This document shows, piece after piece, positions 42,184-51,200 of a stretch of DNA of 64,000 nucleotides (position 1 is its first letter; every line of letters begins with the position of its first letter). The stretch is from an uncultured Monoglobus sp. (lineage in GTDB: Bacteria; Bacillota; Clostridia; Monoglobales; Monoglobaceae), in assembly GCA_947585115.1 (NCBI GenBank), contig CANPWW010000001.1, positions 1 to 64,000 of the forward strand, read 5' to 3'. The notes under the pieces are model-generated. The model worked only from the letters and a program-made list of their open reading frames with translations, did not search any database and was not told the DNA's origin. A program made the position numbers and the translations under genes.

Positions 42184-43776
42184 TTAGTCCGAGTGATTTA
42201 TAACCAGCATATCGTTCTGGCGGATTATCGTGTCCCCGTTGGGGATCAGTATTTTTCCGTCGCGGTTTATCATGATTATCAGACGGTCGTCTGTGTTGGG
42301 CAGTTTGCGGATGGGCTTATCTATCCACTTGCTGCCCTCTCTTATTGTCTTTTCCGAAAGGCGTATGCCCGAGATCTCTCCGGGCGACTTGGCGCTCAGC
42401 ACCACATAGTCGCCTTTTTTGATCCTTGTTGAGCCGTTGGGCACTATCTTTTCGTCGCCCCGCTGTATCAGCACCAGAATGGTGTCGGGCGGATTAACGA
42501 TGTCCTGCACCCTGAGCCCTGTCCAAGGGTGCTCCTCGGTCATTTTGAATCTTATAAACTGCACAGGCACCTCGTCGGAATAGTCGTTAAATGTTTTCAT
42601 AACGTCCTCGTTTTCGTCGATCATGTTGAGCTTTTTGGCGAGCGGCGCCAGCAGGCCGCCCTGTATCAGTATCGAGAACAGAACCACGCAGAACACGATA
42701 TGGAAAACGTCGTATGTGCTGTTGCTGAGCATGACCATGACCGCGAACACGATCGAGGCCGCGCCTCTCAGGCCCGACCATGACACCATCAGCATCTGGC
42801 TGAGCTTGCTCTTAAAGGGCGTCAGCAGCAAAAACACAGCGGCGGGTCTGGCGATAAACGTCATAAACAGAGCGATCGCGATCGAGACCGGAAGCACCTG
42901 CGGTATCTGCGACGGGTGCGACACCAGTCCCAGCAGAAAAAATATGCTCATTTGCATAATGCTTGTGATCCCGTCAAAGAACGGCACCAGACTGCGCTTG
43001 TTTTTGATGCCCGCGTTTCCCAGAACTATGCCCACGATATAGGCGGACAAAAATCCGTTGCCGTGGACGATCTCGGGCAGCGCGAACGAGAGTATAACTA
43101 TCGCGAACATAAACACGTTGTCAAAGCCCGGAGCGCTGAACCGGGCGCGCTTGAGCACCCACGCCGAGGCTATGGCAATAATGATGCCCGCCATGCCGCC
43201 GTAGAACAGCTGGGCGAATATCGTGTATAAAACCGCGCCCGCGCCGCCGACTCCGGCTTTGACCGAGAGCAGTATCGCCGTCAGCATATAGGCGAACGGG
43301 TCGTTGCTGCCGCTCTCTATCTCAAGCATAGAGGCCGTATTGTATTTCAGGTTCAGCCGCTTTGAGCGCAGCACCGAGAACACCGATGCCGCGTCGGTCG
43401 AGCTTATCACCGCGCCTATCAGCAGCGCGTCTATAAGCGGCATGTGAAGGGCGAGCATACAGAACAGCCCCACCAGTCCGCAGGTCATAATAACGCCGAC
43501 TGACGACAGCAGTATCGACTGCGCGGCTATGGGCTTTGCCGCCTCTGTATTGGTTCCGAAACCGCCGTAAAACATGATAAAAGCCAGGGCGGTGCTGCAG
43601 ATCTCCTCGGCAAATTCATAGTTGTCGAAATGAATTTTTATCAGACCGTCGCCGCTGAACAGCATTCCCAGCAGTATAAAAGCCAAAAGGGCGGGAACGC
43701 CCAGCTTGCCCGACAGCCTGTGAAGAAAGATACTGGCAAACATAACGATTGCCGCGAGCAAAAGATATGTGTACAT
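42184..43776 (-). CDS. Potassium/proton antiporter, CPA1 family (CvrA/NhaP2-type)
   Basis: 530 residues. About 12 membrane helices (residues 1-390) with the ion-binding region SSTDAASVFSVLRS and ESGSNDPFAYMLTAILL, followed by a cytoplasmic RCK_C (TrkA-C) domain (GDEKIVPNGSTRIKKGDYVVLSAK) that binds a ligand and gates the transporter. A second repeat of the same (DGKILIPNGDTIIRQND) ends the protein. It exchanges K+ for H+ across the membrane. ATG at 43776 follows ACGGAG. Confidence 0.93.
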   Translation of the reverse strand: MYTYLLLAAIVMFASIFLHRLSGKLGVPALLAFILLGMLFSGDGLIKIHFDNYEFAEEICSTALAFIMFYGGFGTNTEAAKPIAAQSILLSSVGVIMTCGLVGLFCMLALHMPLIDALLIGAVISSTDAASVFSVLRSKRLNLKYNTASMLEIESGSNDPFAYMLTAILLSVKAGVGGAGAVLYTIFAQLFYGGMAGIIIAIASAWVLKRARFSAPGFDNVFMFAIVILSFALPEIVHGNGFLSAYIVGIVLGNAGIKNKRSLVPFFDGITSIMQMSIFFLLGLVSHPSQIPQVLPVSIAIALFMTFIARPAAVFLLLTPFKSKLSQMLMVSWSGLRGAASIVFAVMVMLSNSTYDVFHIVFCVVLFSILIQGGLLAPLAKKLNMIDENEDVMKTFNDYSDEVPVQFIRFKMTEEHPWTGLRVQDIVNPPDTILVLIQRGDEKIVPNGSTRIKKGDYVVLSAKSPGEISGIRLSEKTIREGSKWIDKPIRKLPNTDDRLIIMINRDGKILIPNGDTIIRQNDMLVINHSD

Positions 43777-43887
43777 TATATACTCCGTTTCTGTTTATTC
43801 TTAATTATCTTAATTATATATATAATACCATATTTTTGCTTTTGGGTCAATCACTGATTTAGTCGAATTGAGATTAAAATAATTAAT

Positions 43888-44229
43888 TTACATAACATAA
43901 TCCAGAGTGCACGGCAAAATCATTTCCCGAACCATCATAAGCATTCGCGTGCTGCACTCCGAAAGCGTCGCGTATCTGCGGTGGATCTCTCCGCGGTCCA
44001 CTATCCTGTTGTCCGCGTCGCGCATCACGGCTTTTATACCGTACGGCGAGTAGTCGTCGTCGCTCACGGTGAGCGTGTATTCTACCGTCATTTTTTTGTT
44101 GTTGGGAGTTGTGAATTCATATATGTATCTGAGAAAGCCTTCCGCTATACAGTTTTTTGCCTTGCAGTTTTGCGGAAGGTTGATCTCGCGCGATATAACG
44201 TCGAATAACTCCCTACTGTCATAAAACAT
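43888..44229 (-). CDS. Conserved protein of unknown function (DUF6145-like)
   Basis: 113 residues. A short alpha/beta protein: RELFDVISREINLPQ, YIYEFTTPNNKKMTVEYTLTVSDDD and a helix STRMLMMVREMILP. It resembles small uncharacterised clostridial proteins (DUF6145-like by recollection). ATG at 44229 lies nine bases from GGGAG; the upstream ATG (44238) overlaps the site itself. It has its own promoter on the minus strand. Function unknown. Confidence 0.65.
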   Translation of the reverse strand: MFYDSRELFDVISREINLPQNCKAKNCIAEGFLRYIYEFTTPNNKKMTVEYTLTVSDDDYSPYGIKAVMRDADNRIVDRGEIHRRYATLSECSTRMLMMVREMILPCTLDYVM

Positions 44230-44333
44230 TTTAACCATCTCCCTGTTGTATAGTTAAATATTGATTTTATTTTTAACAAAAATAAATATACAGCAAATAC
44301 ATACTAAACATATATGGGTTTACGCATAACTAA

Positions 44334-44362
44334 AATATAATACCGTATAAAAATTTTGTCAA
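44334..44362 (-). promoter_or_regulatory. Predicted promoter of the gene at 43888-44229
   Basis: Minus strand TTGACA (44357-44362), 17-base spacer, TATATT (44334-44339). Confidence 0.6.
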
Positions 44363-44625
44363 ATTTTGTTTTGTAACATAACGTAAAGCCCAGAAAACGG
44401 CGCCAATTCGGCACTTTTTACTTTTGCGCGTAACGCGGATGTAAAATAAAATCCGCGTTAATGTCGAAAAATATTATATATTAGTAATTTTTGGAAAAAT
44501 ATTTGCGATTATAAATATATCCCAAAAAACGGTTATACCTCTGTAACAGTATTTTAATGATTTTGGTTTCAGAAAACAGGATATTATTGTTATAGATTAC
44601 AACATTTTTGACAAGGGCTTTTTAT

Positions 44626-44690
44626 ATTGCGCGGGAGCGGCCTAAAGGCGCAATGCCGTGAGGCGCGAAATAGGCATATTTTTATCTTTT
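44626..44690 (+). other. Two adjacent hairpins in the long AT-rich intergenic region
   Basis: ATTGCGC ... GCGCAAT (44626-44654, with inner GCC-TAAA-GGC) and ATGCC ... GGCAT (44653-44677) followed by a T-rich run (ATTTTTATCTTTTT). The only GC-rich patch in the 774-base gap 44230-45003; otherwise the gap holds just promoters. Confidence 0.4.
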
Positions 44691-44873
44691 TATGTGTAAT
44701 ATAAATAAAAATCCGCGACTTTAACATGAGCGGCATAGGTAATTTTTGTGCAAATTGACTAATTTAACCTGAAAATGAAAAAAATAATATTAAATTTGTG
44801 ATTCGATTTTTTAATGCTTTTTATGCAAAGTAAATATAATTTTTTGAAAAACACAAAAATATTCAAATAACGC

Positions 44874-44902
44874 TTGCGAACATCAGAAAAGCGTGCTATA
44901 AT
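44874..44902 (+). promoter_or_regulatory. Promoter of the first SLH protein
   Basis: TTGCGA (44874-44879), 17-base spacer ending AGCGTGC, TATAAT (44897-44902). The last spacer bases and -10 resemble the promoter of the giant gene. Confidence 0.75.
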
Positions 44903-45003
44903 ACCTAAAGTCTAATAGGTTTTGTGTGTTGTCAAACCGAACAAAAACAAATTTGCAAAAAAATAATTAAACATAAATTTTAAGCAACATGGAGGAATGC
45001 ATA

Positions 45004-47754
45004 ATGAAATCAAAAAGAAATCTGGCATTGATAATTGCGGTTTGCATGATGTTAAGCGCTTTTGGTTTTACGGCATATGCAGACGCGCCCGTCGCTAAAG
45101 ACGCGAAGCGTGCCGCCGACATAACGACGGTGGATCTTGCGGATCTCGGAGGCGCGCAGCCCGTTGCATATGGTATAGAACTGGCGGAAGAATCGGCAAG
45201 CCCCGAGCCTGAGACATCAAGCGAGCCCGAGACATCGAGCGAGCCCGAGACTTCAAGTGCGCCTGAGACATCAAGCGAGCCCGAGGCATCAAGTGAGCCC
45301 GCGGCATCAACTGAGCCTGCGGCATCAACCGAGCCCGCGGCGTCAACCGAGCCTGCGGCATCAACCGAGCCCGAGGCGTCAACCGAGCCCGAGGCATCAA
45401 CCGAGCCCGAGGCATCAAGTGAACCTGCGGCATCAAGTGAGCCTGCGGCATCAAGCGCACCTGCGGCATCAAGTGAGCCTGAGACATCAAGCGAGCCTGA
45501 GACATCAAGCGAGCCTGCGGCATCAAGCGAGCCCGAGACATCAAGCGAGCCTGAGACATCGAGCGAGCCTGCGGCATCAAGTGAGCCTGAGACATCAAGC
45601 GAGCCCGAAACATCAAGTGCACCTGAGACATCAAGCGCACCTGAGACATCAAGCGAGCCCGAGACATCAAGCGCACCTGCGGCATCAAGTGAGCCCGAGA
45701 CATCGAGTGCACCTGAGACATCAAGCGAGCCCGAGACATCAAGCGAGCCTGAGACATCAAGCGAGCCTGAGACATCAAGCGCACCTGCGGCATCAAGCGA
45801 GCCTGAGACATCAAGCGAGCCTGAGACATCAAGCGCACCTGCGGCATCAAGCGGGCCTGAGACATCGAGTGCACCTGAGACATCAAGCGCACCTGCGGCA
45901 TCAAGTGAGCCTGAGACATCAAGCGCGCCTGCGGCATCAAGCGAGCCTGAGACATCAACCGAGCCCGAGGCATCAAGCGAGCCCGAGACATCGAGTGCAC
46001 CTCAGACATCAAGCGAGCCTGCGACATCAAGCGCACCTGCGGCATCAAGCGAGCCTGAGACATCGAGCGAGCCTGCGGCATCAAGTGAGCCCGAAACATC
46101 AAGCGAGCCTGAGACATCGAGTGAGCCTGCGGCATCAAGCGAGCCTGCGGCATCAAGCGAGCCTGCGGCGTCAAGTGAGCCCGAAACATCAAGCGAGCCT
46201 GAGACATCGAGTGAGCCTGAGACATCAAGCGAGCCCGCGGCATCTGCAACGCCCGAGGTAATTCCGGTTACGGACGTTACGCCGAACGGCAATGCTGCGT
46301 CTGAGCCGGTTCAGCTTGAAGAAGGAACCGGATATACAGAGGAAGTTAAAGCGGTATTCGGCGATGACTTTGCCGGAATCGCGGATAACAAGATAACGGG
46401 TATCAACGATCAAAATACTGTTACGGCTAATGTAAAGATCGCGGAAAAAGGCGACTACGAGTTCAATGTTCTCGCGGTCGGCGACAAAGAAAACAACGTG
46501 ATCACGCTGACAAAAAATGTTACACTTTCGGAGGAAGGTTTTGAAAACGAAAAGCTTGAGGCTGGAAATTCTGTCGGCAAAGCCGGAGAAGATGAAGTAT
46601 ATCTCTATACATATCTTGCCAAAGACCTTGAACCCGCTGATTACACGATAACATATAAATCAGCTACGCAGGAGGATGCGTCCGACTTTATCGCGATGGC
46701 GATCGTAAATGTTACCGAGGAGCCCGCAGCATCGAGCGAGCCTCAGACATCGAGCGAGCCTCAGACATCAAGTGAGCCTCAGACGTCAAGTGAGCCGCAG
46801 ACATCAAGCGAGCCTCAGACATCAAGCGAGCCTCAGACAACAACTGAGCCTCAGACATCGAGCGAGCCTCAGACGACGAATGAGCCGCAGACATCAAGTG
46901 AGCCTCAGACATCGAGTGAGCCTCAGACATCGAGCGAGCCCGAGACATCGAGCGAACCTCAGACGACGAATGAACCTCAGACGACGAATGAGCCTCAGAC
47001 ATCAAGCGAGCCTCAGACGTCGAGCGAGCCCACCGAGACACCCGCGGCGACGCCCACAAGAAGACCTTCTTACAGCGGCGGCGGTTACGGCGGCGGAGGC
47101 GGATCGTTCGGAACAGGCAATGCCACGGCGACACCCAAGCCCGCGGCCACAGCTGCCCCGAACGCGACGGCTGACCCGAACGCCACAGCAACACCCGACA
47201 CAACGGTTGTAGGACCCGGTCCCGTTTCTGATCAGGTATTCGAGGACGTGTCCGCGGATCACTGGGCATACAGCTACATTATGGACCTCTACAGCATGGG
47301 TATCATAAACGGCGAGACGCCCACAATGTTCGTTCCCGACGACAACGTTACAAGAGCGGAGTTTGCCAAGATGGCGGCTATGCTGTTCGGCCTGACGGCG
47401 CAGAGCACGGATTCGCAGTTTGTTGACGTAACGTCCGGTGACTGGTTCGCGCCCTATGTGATAGCGGCGACAGAGGCCGGAATCGTGAACGGCACAAGCG
47501 AGACCACGTTCAGCCCGAACGACAACATCACGCGCGAGCAGATCGCGGCGATAATCGGCAGACAGATGAGCTGGGCATCCGAGAACGCGGCAAGCTACAG
47601 CGACGCGGCCTCGATCGAGGCATACGCGCTGCCGTACGTGAACGGACTTTCCGAGCAGGGGATCCTGACCGGAGACAACGGAATGTACAGACCCAAGGAC
47701 AACGCCACCAGAGCGGAAGCCGCGGCGATCATCGACAGAGTGAAGAATCACTAA
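45004..47754 (+). CDS. Secreted SLH-domain surface protein with long six-residue repeat array
   Basis: 916 residues. Signal peptide (1-27, cut near AYADA), a short stretch, then about 58 units of a six-residue repeat of type S-S/T-E/A-P-E/A-T/A (residues 66-415). A globular beta-rich domain (about 420-573, VKIAEKGDYEFNVLAVGD) is followed by a second array (SSEPQT type, 574-677), a Gly-rich linker (RRPSYSGGG) and three SLH domains (742-915; [23 protein letters not shown]-like, [15 protein letters not shown]) that bind secondary cell-wall polymer. ATG at 45004 after GGAGG. The stalk is likely Ser/Thr-glycosylated, which is inferred. Its anchor is nearly the same as that of the next gene. Confidence 0.9.
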   Translation: MKSKRNLALIIAVCMMLSAFGFTAYADAPVAKDAKRAADITTVDLADLGGAQPVAYGIELAEESASPEPETSSEPETSSEPETSSAPETSSEPEASSEPAASTEPAASTEPAASTEPAASTEPEASTEPEASTEPEASSEPAASSEPAASSAPAASSEPETSSEPETSSEPAASSEPETSSEPETSSEPAASSEPETSSEPETSSAPETSSAPETSSEPETSSAPAASSEPETSSAPETSSEPETSSEPETSSEPETSSAPAASSEPETSSEPETSSAPAASSGPETSSAPETSSAPAASSEPETSSAPAASSEPETSTEPEASSEPETSSAPQTSSEPATSSAPAASSEPETSSEPAASSEPETSSEPETSSEPAASSEPAASSEPAASSEPETSSEPETSSEPETSSEPAASATPEVIPVTDVTPNGNAASEPVQLEEGTGYTEEVKAVFGDDFAGIADNKITGINDQNTVTANVKIAEKGDYEFNVLAVGDKENNVITLTKNVTLSEEGFENEKLEAGNSVGKAGEDEVYLYTYLAKDLEPADYTITYKSATQEDASDFIAMAIVNVTEEPAASSEPQTSSEPQTSSEPQTSSEPQTSSEPQTSSEPQTTTEPQTSSEPQTTNEPQTSSEPQTSSEPQTSSEPETSSEPQTTNEPQTTNEPQTSSEPQTSSEPTETPAATPTRRPSYSGGGYGGGGGSFGTGNATATPKPAATAAPNATADPNATATPDTTVVGPGPVSDQVFEDVSADHWAYSYIMDLYSMGIINGETPTMFVPDDNVTRAEFAKMAAMLFGLTAQSTDSQFVDVTSGDWFAPYVIAATEAGIVNGTSETTFSPNDNITREQIAAIIGRQMSWASENAASYSDAASIEAYALPYVNGLSEQGILTGDNGMYRPKDNATRAEAAAIIDRVKNH
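45199..46248 (+). repeat. 18-bp coding tandem repeat array 1
   Basis: About 58 copies of an 18-base unit such as TCAAGCGAGCCTGAGACA with third-position and GAG/GCG changes. It keeps all reading frames open over a kilobase, producing shadow frames on both strands. Confidence 0.92.
46724..47035 (+). repeat. 18-bp coding tandem repeat array 2
   Basis: About 17 copies of AGCGAGCCTCAGACATCG-like units (SSEPQT), with TNEPQT and TTEPQT variants, between the globular domain and the Gly-rich linker. Confidence 0.9.
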
Positions 47755-47766
47755 GATAAAAAAATT

Positions 47767-47797
47767 TCTCCCCCGATTTCGGGGGAGATTTTTTTAT
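47767..47797 (+). terminator. Terminator of the first SLH gene
   Basis: TCTCCCCCGA - TT - TCGGGGGAGA followed by T7; the same style (CTCCCCC/GGGGGAG) as the terminator of the giant gene. Confidence 0.9.
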
Positions 47798-47816
47798 GCG
47801 CAAAACAAGGATACGT

Positions 47817-47865
47817 TCCCACCTCCGTCAGGCTAACGCCTGACACCTCCTCCCGGGAGGAGGCA
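47817..47865 (+). repeat. Dispersed repeat family B, copy 3
   Basis: TCCCACCTCCGTCAGGC-TAAC-GCCTGACACCTCCTCCCGGGAGGAGGCA, within the 469-base gap between the two SLH genes, which has no gene. Confidence 0.85.
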
Positions 47866-47868
47866 AAC

Positions 47869-47891
47869 GGGCGGATGATATCCGCCCCTAC
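47869..47891. repeat. Dispersed repeat family A, copy 5
   Basis: GGGCGGATGATATCCGCCCCTAC, directly after family B copy 3. Confidence 0.85.
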
Positions 47892-47943
47892 GGGTGCCTG
47901 TGGTGATTGAGTGCCGCAATCCGCGCGATAGGCGCCAAACTCT

Positions 47944-47976
47944 GTAGTGGCGGCAATCTGCCGCCCGTGTGGGCGG
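47944..47976. repeat. Dispersed repeat family A, copy 6 (variant)
   Basis: GTAGTGGCGGCAATCTGCCGCCCGTGTGGGCGG, with CAATCTG centre. Confidence 0.7.
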
Positions 47977-48012
47977 TCGAAAAATGGGGATTTTTGTTTA
48001 CAATTTTTTGCA

Positions 48013-48053
48013 TTTGTGAAACCTCACAAACAAAAAATCGAAATGGGGGGGGG
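48013..48053. promoter_or_regulatory. Inverted repeat and G9 tract upstream of the giant SLH gene
   Basis: TTTGTGA-AACC-TCACAAA (48013-48030) and then nine G in a row (48045-48053), about 57 bases before the -35 box. Possible operator and slippage site. Confidence 0.4.
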
Positions 48054-48109
48054 TGTTTTGTGTATATTGACGAAAAAAGCGCATAATTTAAAATTTGTAT
48101 ATGTACAAC

Positions 48110-48138
48110 TTGACAATTTCAAAGCAGCGTGATATAAT
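48110..48138 (+). promoter_or_regulatory. Consensus promoter of the giant SLH protein
   Basis: Perfect TTGACA (48110-48115), 17-base spacer ending CAGCGTGA, perfect TATAAT (48133-48138). Confidence 0.85.
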
Positions 48139-48223
48139 AACATAAAATTGCCTTAAGTACGCTTAATCGAACAATTTGACTCGAAAAAAATTTAAAAATT
48201 TTATATAAACGGAGGAAAAGTTT

Positions 48224-51200
48224 ATGAAAGCAAAAAGAATTCTTGCATTGGTTCTTTCGCTTTGCATGATCGCGAGCGCGCTCGGCGTCGGCATGCCCGT
48301 ATTCGCCGCGGGCAGCGGCGACACGGCGGCGGACACCGCGGCTGTTGCGGCGCAGGACGACGCGGCTGTCGGTCAGCCGGCGGAAGAAGCATTGACGGAA
48401 GACGAGGCGGCGCCCGAACAGGCGGCTGCCGACGAGGCTTTGCCCGATGAGGCTCAGCCCGACGAGGCTCAGGCCGAGGAAGCTCAGCCAGAGGATTCGG
48501 AGCAGGAGGCCGCTATCCCCGCGATAGCCCGGCCGGACGCCAACCGTTTTGTCGGCCTTTCGGGCGAGGAGATCATCAAGGTCTTTAATCAGACGAGCGC
48601 TGGACGCGAATCCCTGCTCGCGGGCATGACCGACGAGGAGTGGGCCACGATCAACGCCACCCTCACCGAGGACGAAAAAGCCCGTCTCGATGCCATACTC
48701 GCCGGCGGCGAGGATCAGCCCGCCGCGATCTCGAACGAGTCCGGCATAGAGCTTGCCTCGATAGACGGAGGCCTTACCCTGTCGGAAGCCACAAAAGGTT
48801 ACCTCGCGGCTCACGCCGGAACCTATGTGACTGAGAAAAACTATACAAACGGTGACAACGTATACCAGGGCACCGATTGGACGGTAGAGATCCCGGAGAG
48901 CGGAGAAGATATCATACTGAAGTATCAGGGCACAGACACCGGAGCTAAGGTTACCGCCCTGGGTGGAGTAAATGACACTACCGGCGCTTTTACAAGCATT
49001 ACATTCAGCAACAGTGCCGATGAGGTCGGTAATTTCAAATGGACGACCGGTGAAAGTAACAATTTAGAAGCGACGCTTGTGTTTGGTTGGAACGCCGCCG
49101 GTTGGATACAGTTCCCGAACAACGGTTTAAATTTCTGGTGGGACAAAGATGGCGACGGCAAAAAAGAGCAGTACAAATTCTCAAACGCTGCTTATATGTA
49201 CAATCAGACCAAGACGACAGAGTACTTTAAAAACTATATTGACACATATACCATCAATGACGGCTCTAACTGGAAGATAGAAGTCAATAGTGATGGAAAG
49301 CTTCACATGACAGACGGTGCGGAGCCCGACGATATTATAGTACGTTCTGTCAACTTTGGAACAACAGCCGAGACATACGGAACCGTTGCCTCGGTTACAT
49401 TTGAGAGCCCGACATGGTATAACAACGCAGCAGTACCGGCTCCATATCAGGCACTGACCTTCACATGGTCGCCGGTGGTAAACGCAGGTACTGTCGGTAA
49501 GGAAGAAGGCTTTGAGCGCAATGTGTTCACAAGTCCTAACGCATATATTTATGACCCGGACAAAAACGTAATCAAGCGTTTTGTCGCCAATAATATGTTT
49601 ATGCCCGATAACACGGAAACATATTCGCGCAGCTATTTCAAAGACTACGCGGGTACGTATGATATTTCAGATGACTTTGGTAAATATTACGACCCCGCAT
49701 TTGAGGGCTGGAACCTTGAAATAGACGATAAAGGAAACGTTACCATGCAGTATAAGGCGGACGGCCCGAAATATCCGGCGGTTATGATCAGCGGACGCAA
49801 CAGAGAGTGCACATCAGCCGATGATTCGAAAACCAATGTTCAGTCCGTAAATCAGATGTATGTCTATGTTCCCGATTTTTATACAAGCGCGGCTATGACG
49901 GATCCCGCATATCTGACGCTGACATGGTACATAAACGATACGCCTAAAAACGCTTCCGAGGGTAAGGGCGCTTGGAGATTCCAGATAAGCAACGCCAACC
50001 TTTACAGAGCCGGAGCGGACGGCGAAGCGGAGCTTTTGCGCACGCCGACTATATACTGCGACCATACGGAAAAATATATCGGTATGGCAAAAAATTTCCT
50101 TAAAGAATACAGCGGAAATTATTCCTATAACTACGCCGGAACAACGGGCGAGTATATACAGATAACAGGAGACGGTGATGTTATCTGGTATTACTATGAC
50201 GGAAATACTTTAGTAGCGCGCACGCCCGTTCACTATAATTTCGGCGCTTACAATATCAACGGCAACAACACACCGAACAACTATCTCAACGGAGAGCCGA
50301 GCATGGACAATCCGTATCAGGTAAACGGTATGATCTTTGCCGACGGAAATTGGTATGCCGACGAGGACAAAACACCGGCAAACGACAGAATTACGGTTAC
50401 GTTAGGTTTCAATTTTGAATATGAAAACTTCACCACGCCGGCGAATAATGCCACACAGGGTTACAAGCTCTATTCGGCGAAAAACGGCGACGCGCCGGGT
50501 CAGCTTTTGCGTACCTTTAACGAGTACGGACCGGGCAACGGCGGAACCGACCGCGAGAGATATATCAATTTCAACAAGGTAAACGAATTTCTCGGAAACG
50601 CTCCGAGAGAGTATACCCTGAACGATAACTCCGGCTGGAAGATCACGATAGACCCGACCACCGGTCAGCCCACGCTCACCAACAGCGACGTCGCAACAGC
50701 GGGCAATATCAAGATCAAGTATGTTTCATACAATGAGGACAAGACTGTATTCCCGTATGTAAAAACCGGTCTCAGCTCGTTCACGTTCACAAGCTCCGAT
50801 TGGTATAATCAGCAGGGAACGCAGAACTATCAGACGTTTGCTCCCGCATGGTCGCATTATGTGAGCGCGTCGGCAACCGCGACCGATAAGCCCGAGGGCT
50901 TTGAGCGCTACGCGTTCAGCGGCAATATGACGCTTTATGATAGTACCGAGCCCGGACACATTCTCAAAAAGACTCAAAGCGCGGCATTCTTCACAGCCGA
51001 CGGCGGATATACCAACGAGTACTTCAAGAACTACACGGGCGAGTACACTCTGGCTCCCGGATTCGGCGCCAACTATAACGAGATGTACAAAAACTGGAAG
51101 ATCAATATAGACGATATGGGCAATGTAACGCTCGATGAGGGCGCAAACGGAATTTATAAGCCGGTGCTTAACGCGGTTAACAGATTCACAAGAGCGGACG

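Noticed and set aside
45095-46261. Long open frames on both strands (384 codons minus, 334 codons plus) over the first SLH gene
   Set aside because: They arise from the 18-bp repeat that keeps all frames open; their products are monotonous (SQARLMP, RHQASL) and lack starts with ribosome sites.
45199-47035. Regular repeats resembling a CRISPR array
   Set aside because: Units are contiguous 18-mers within a coding frame, with no unique spacers and no cas genes.
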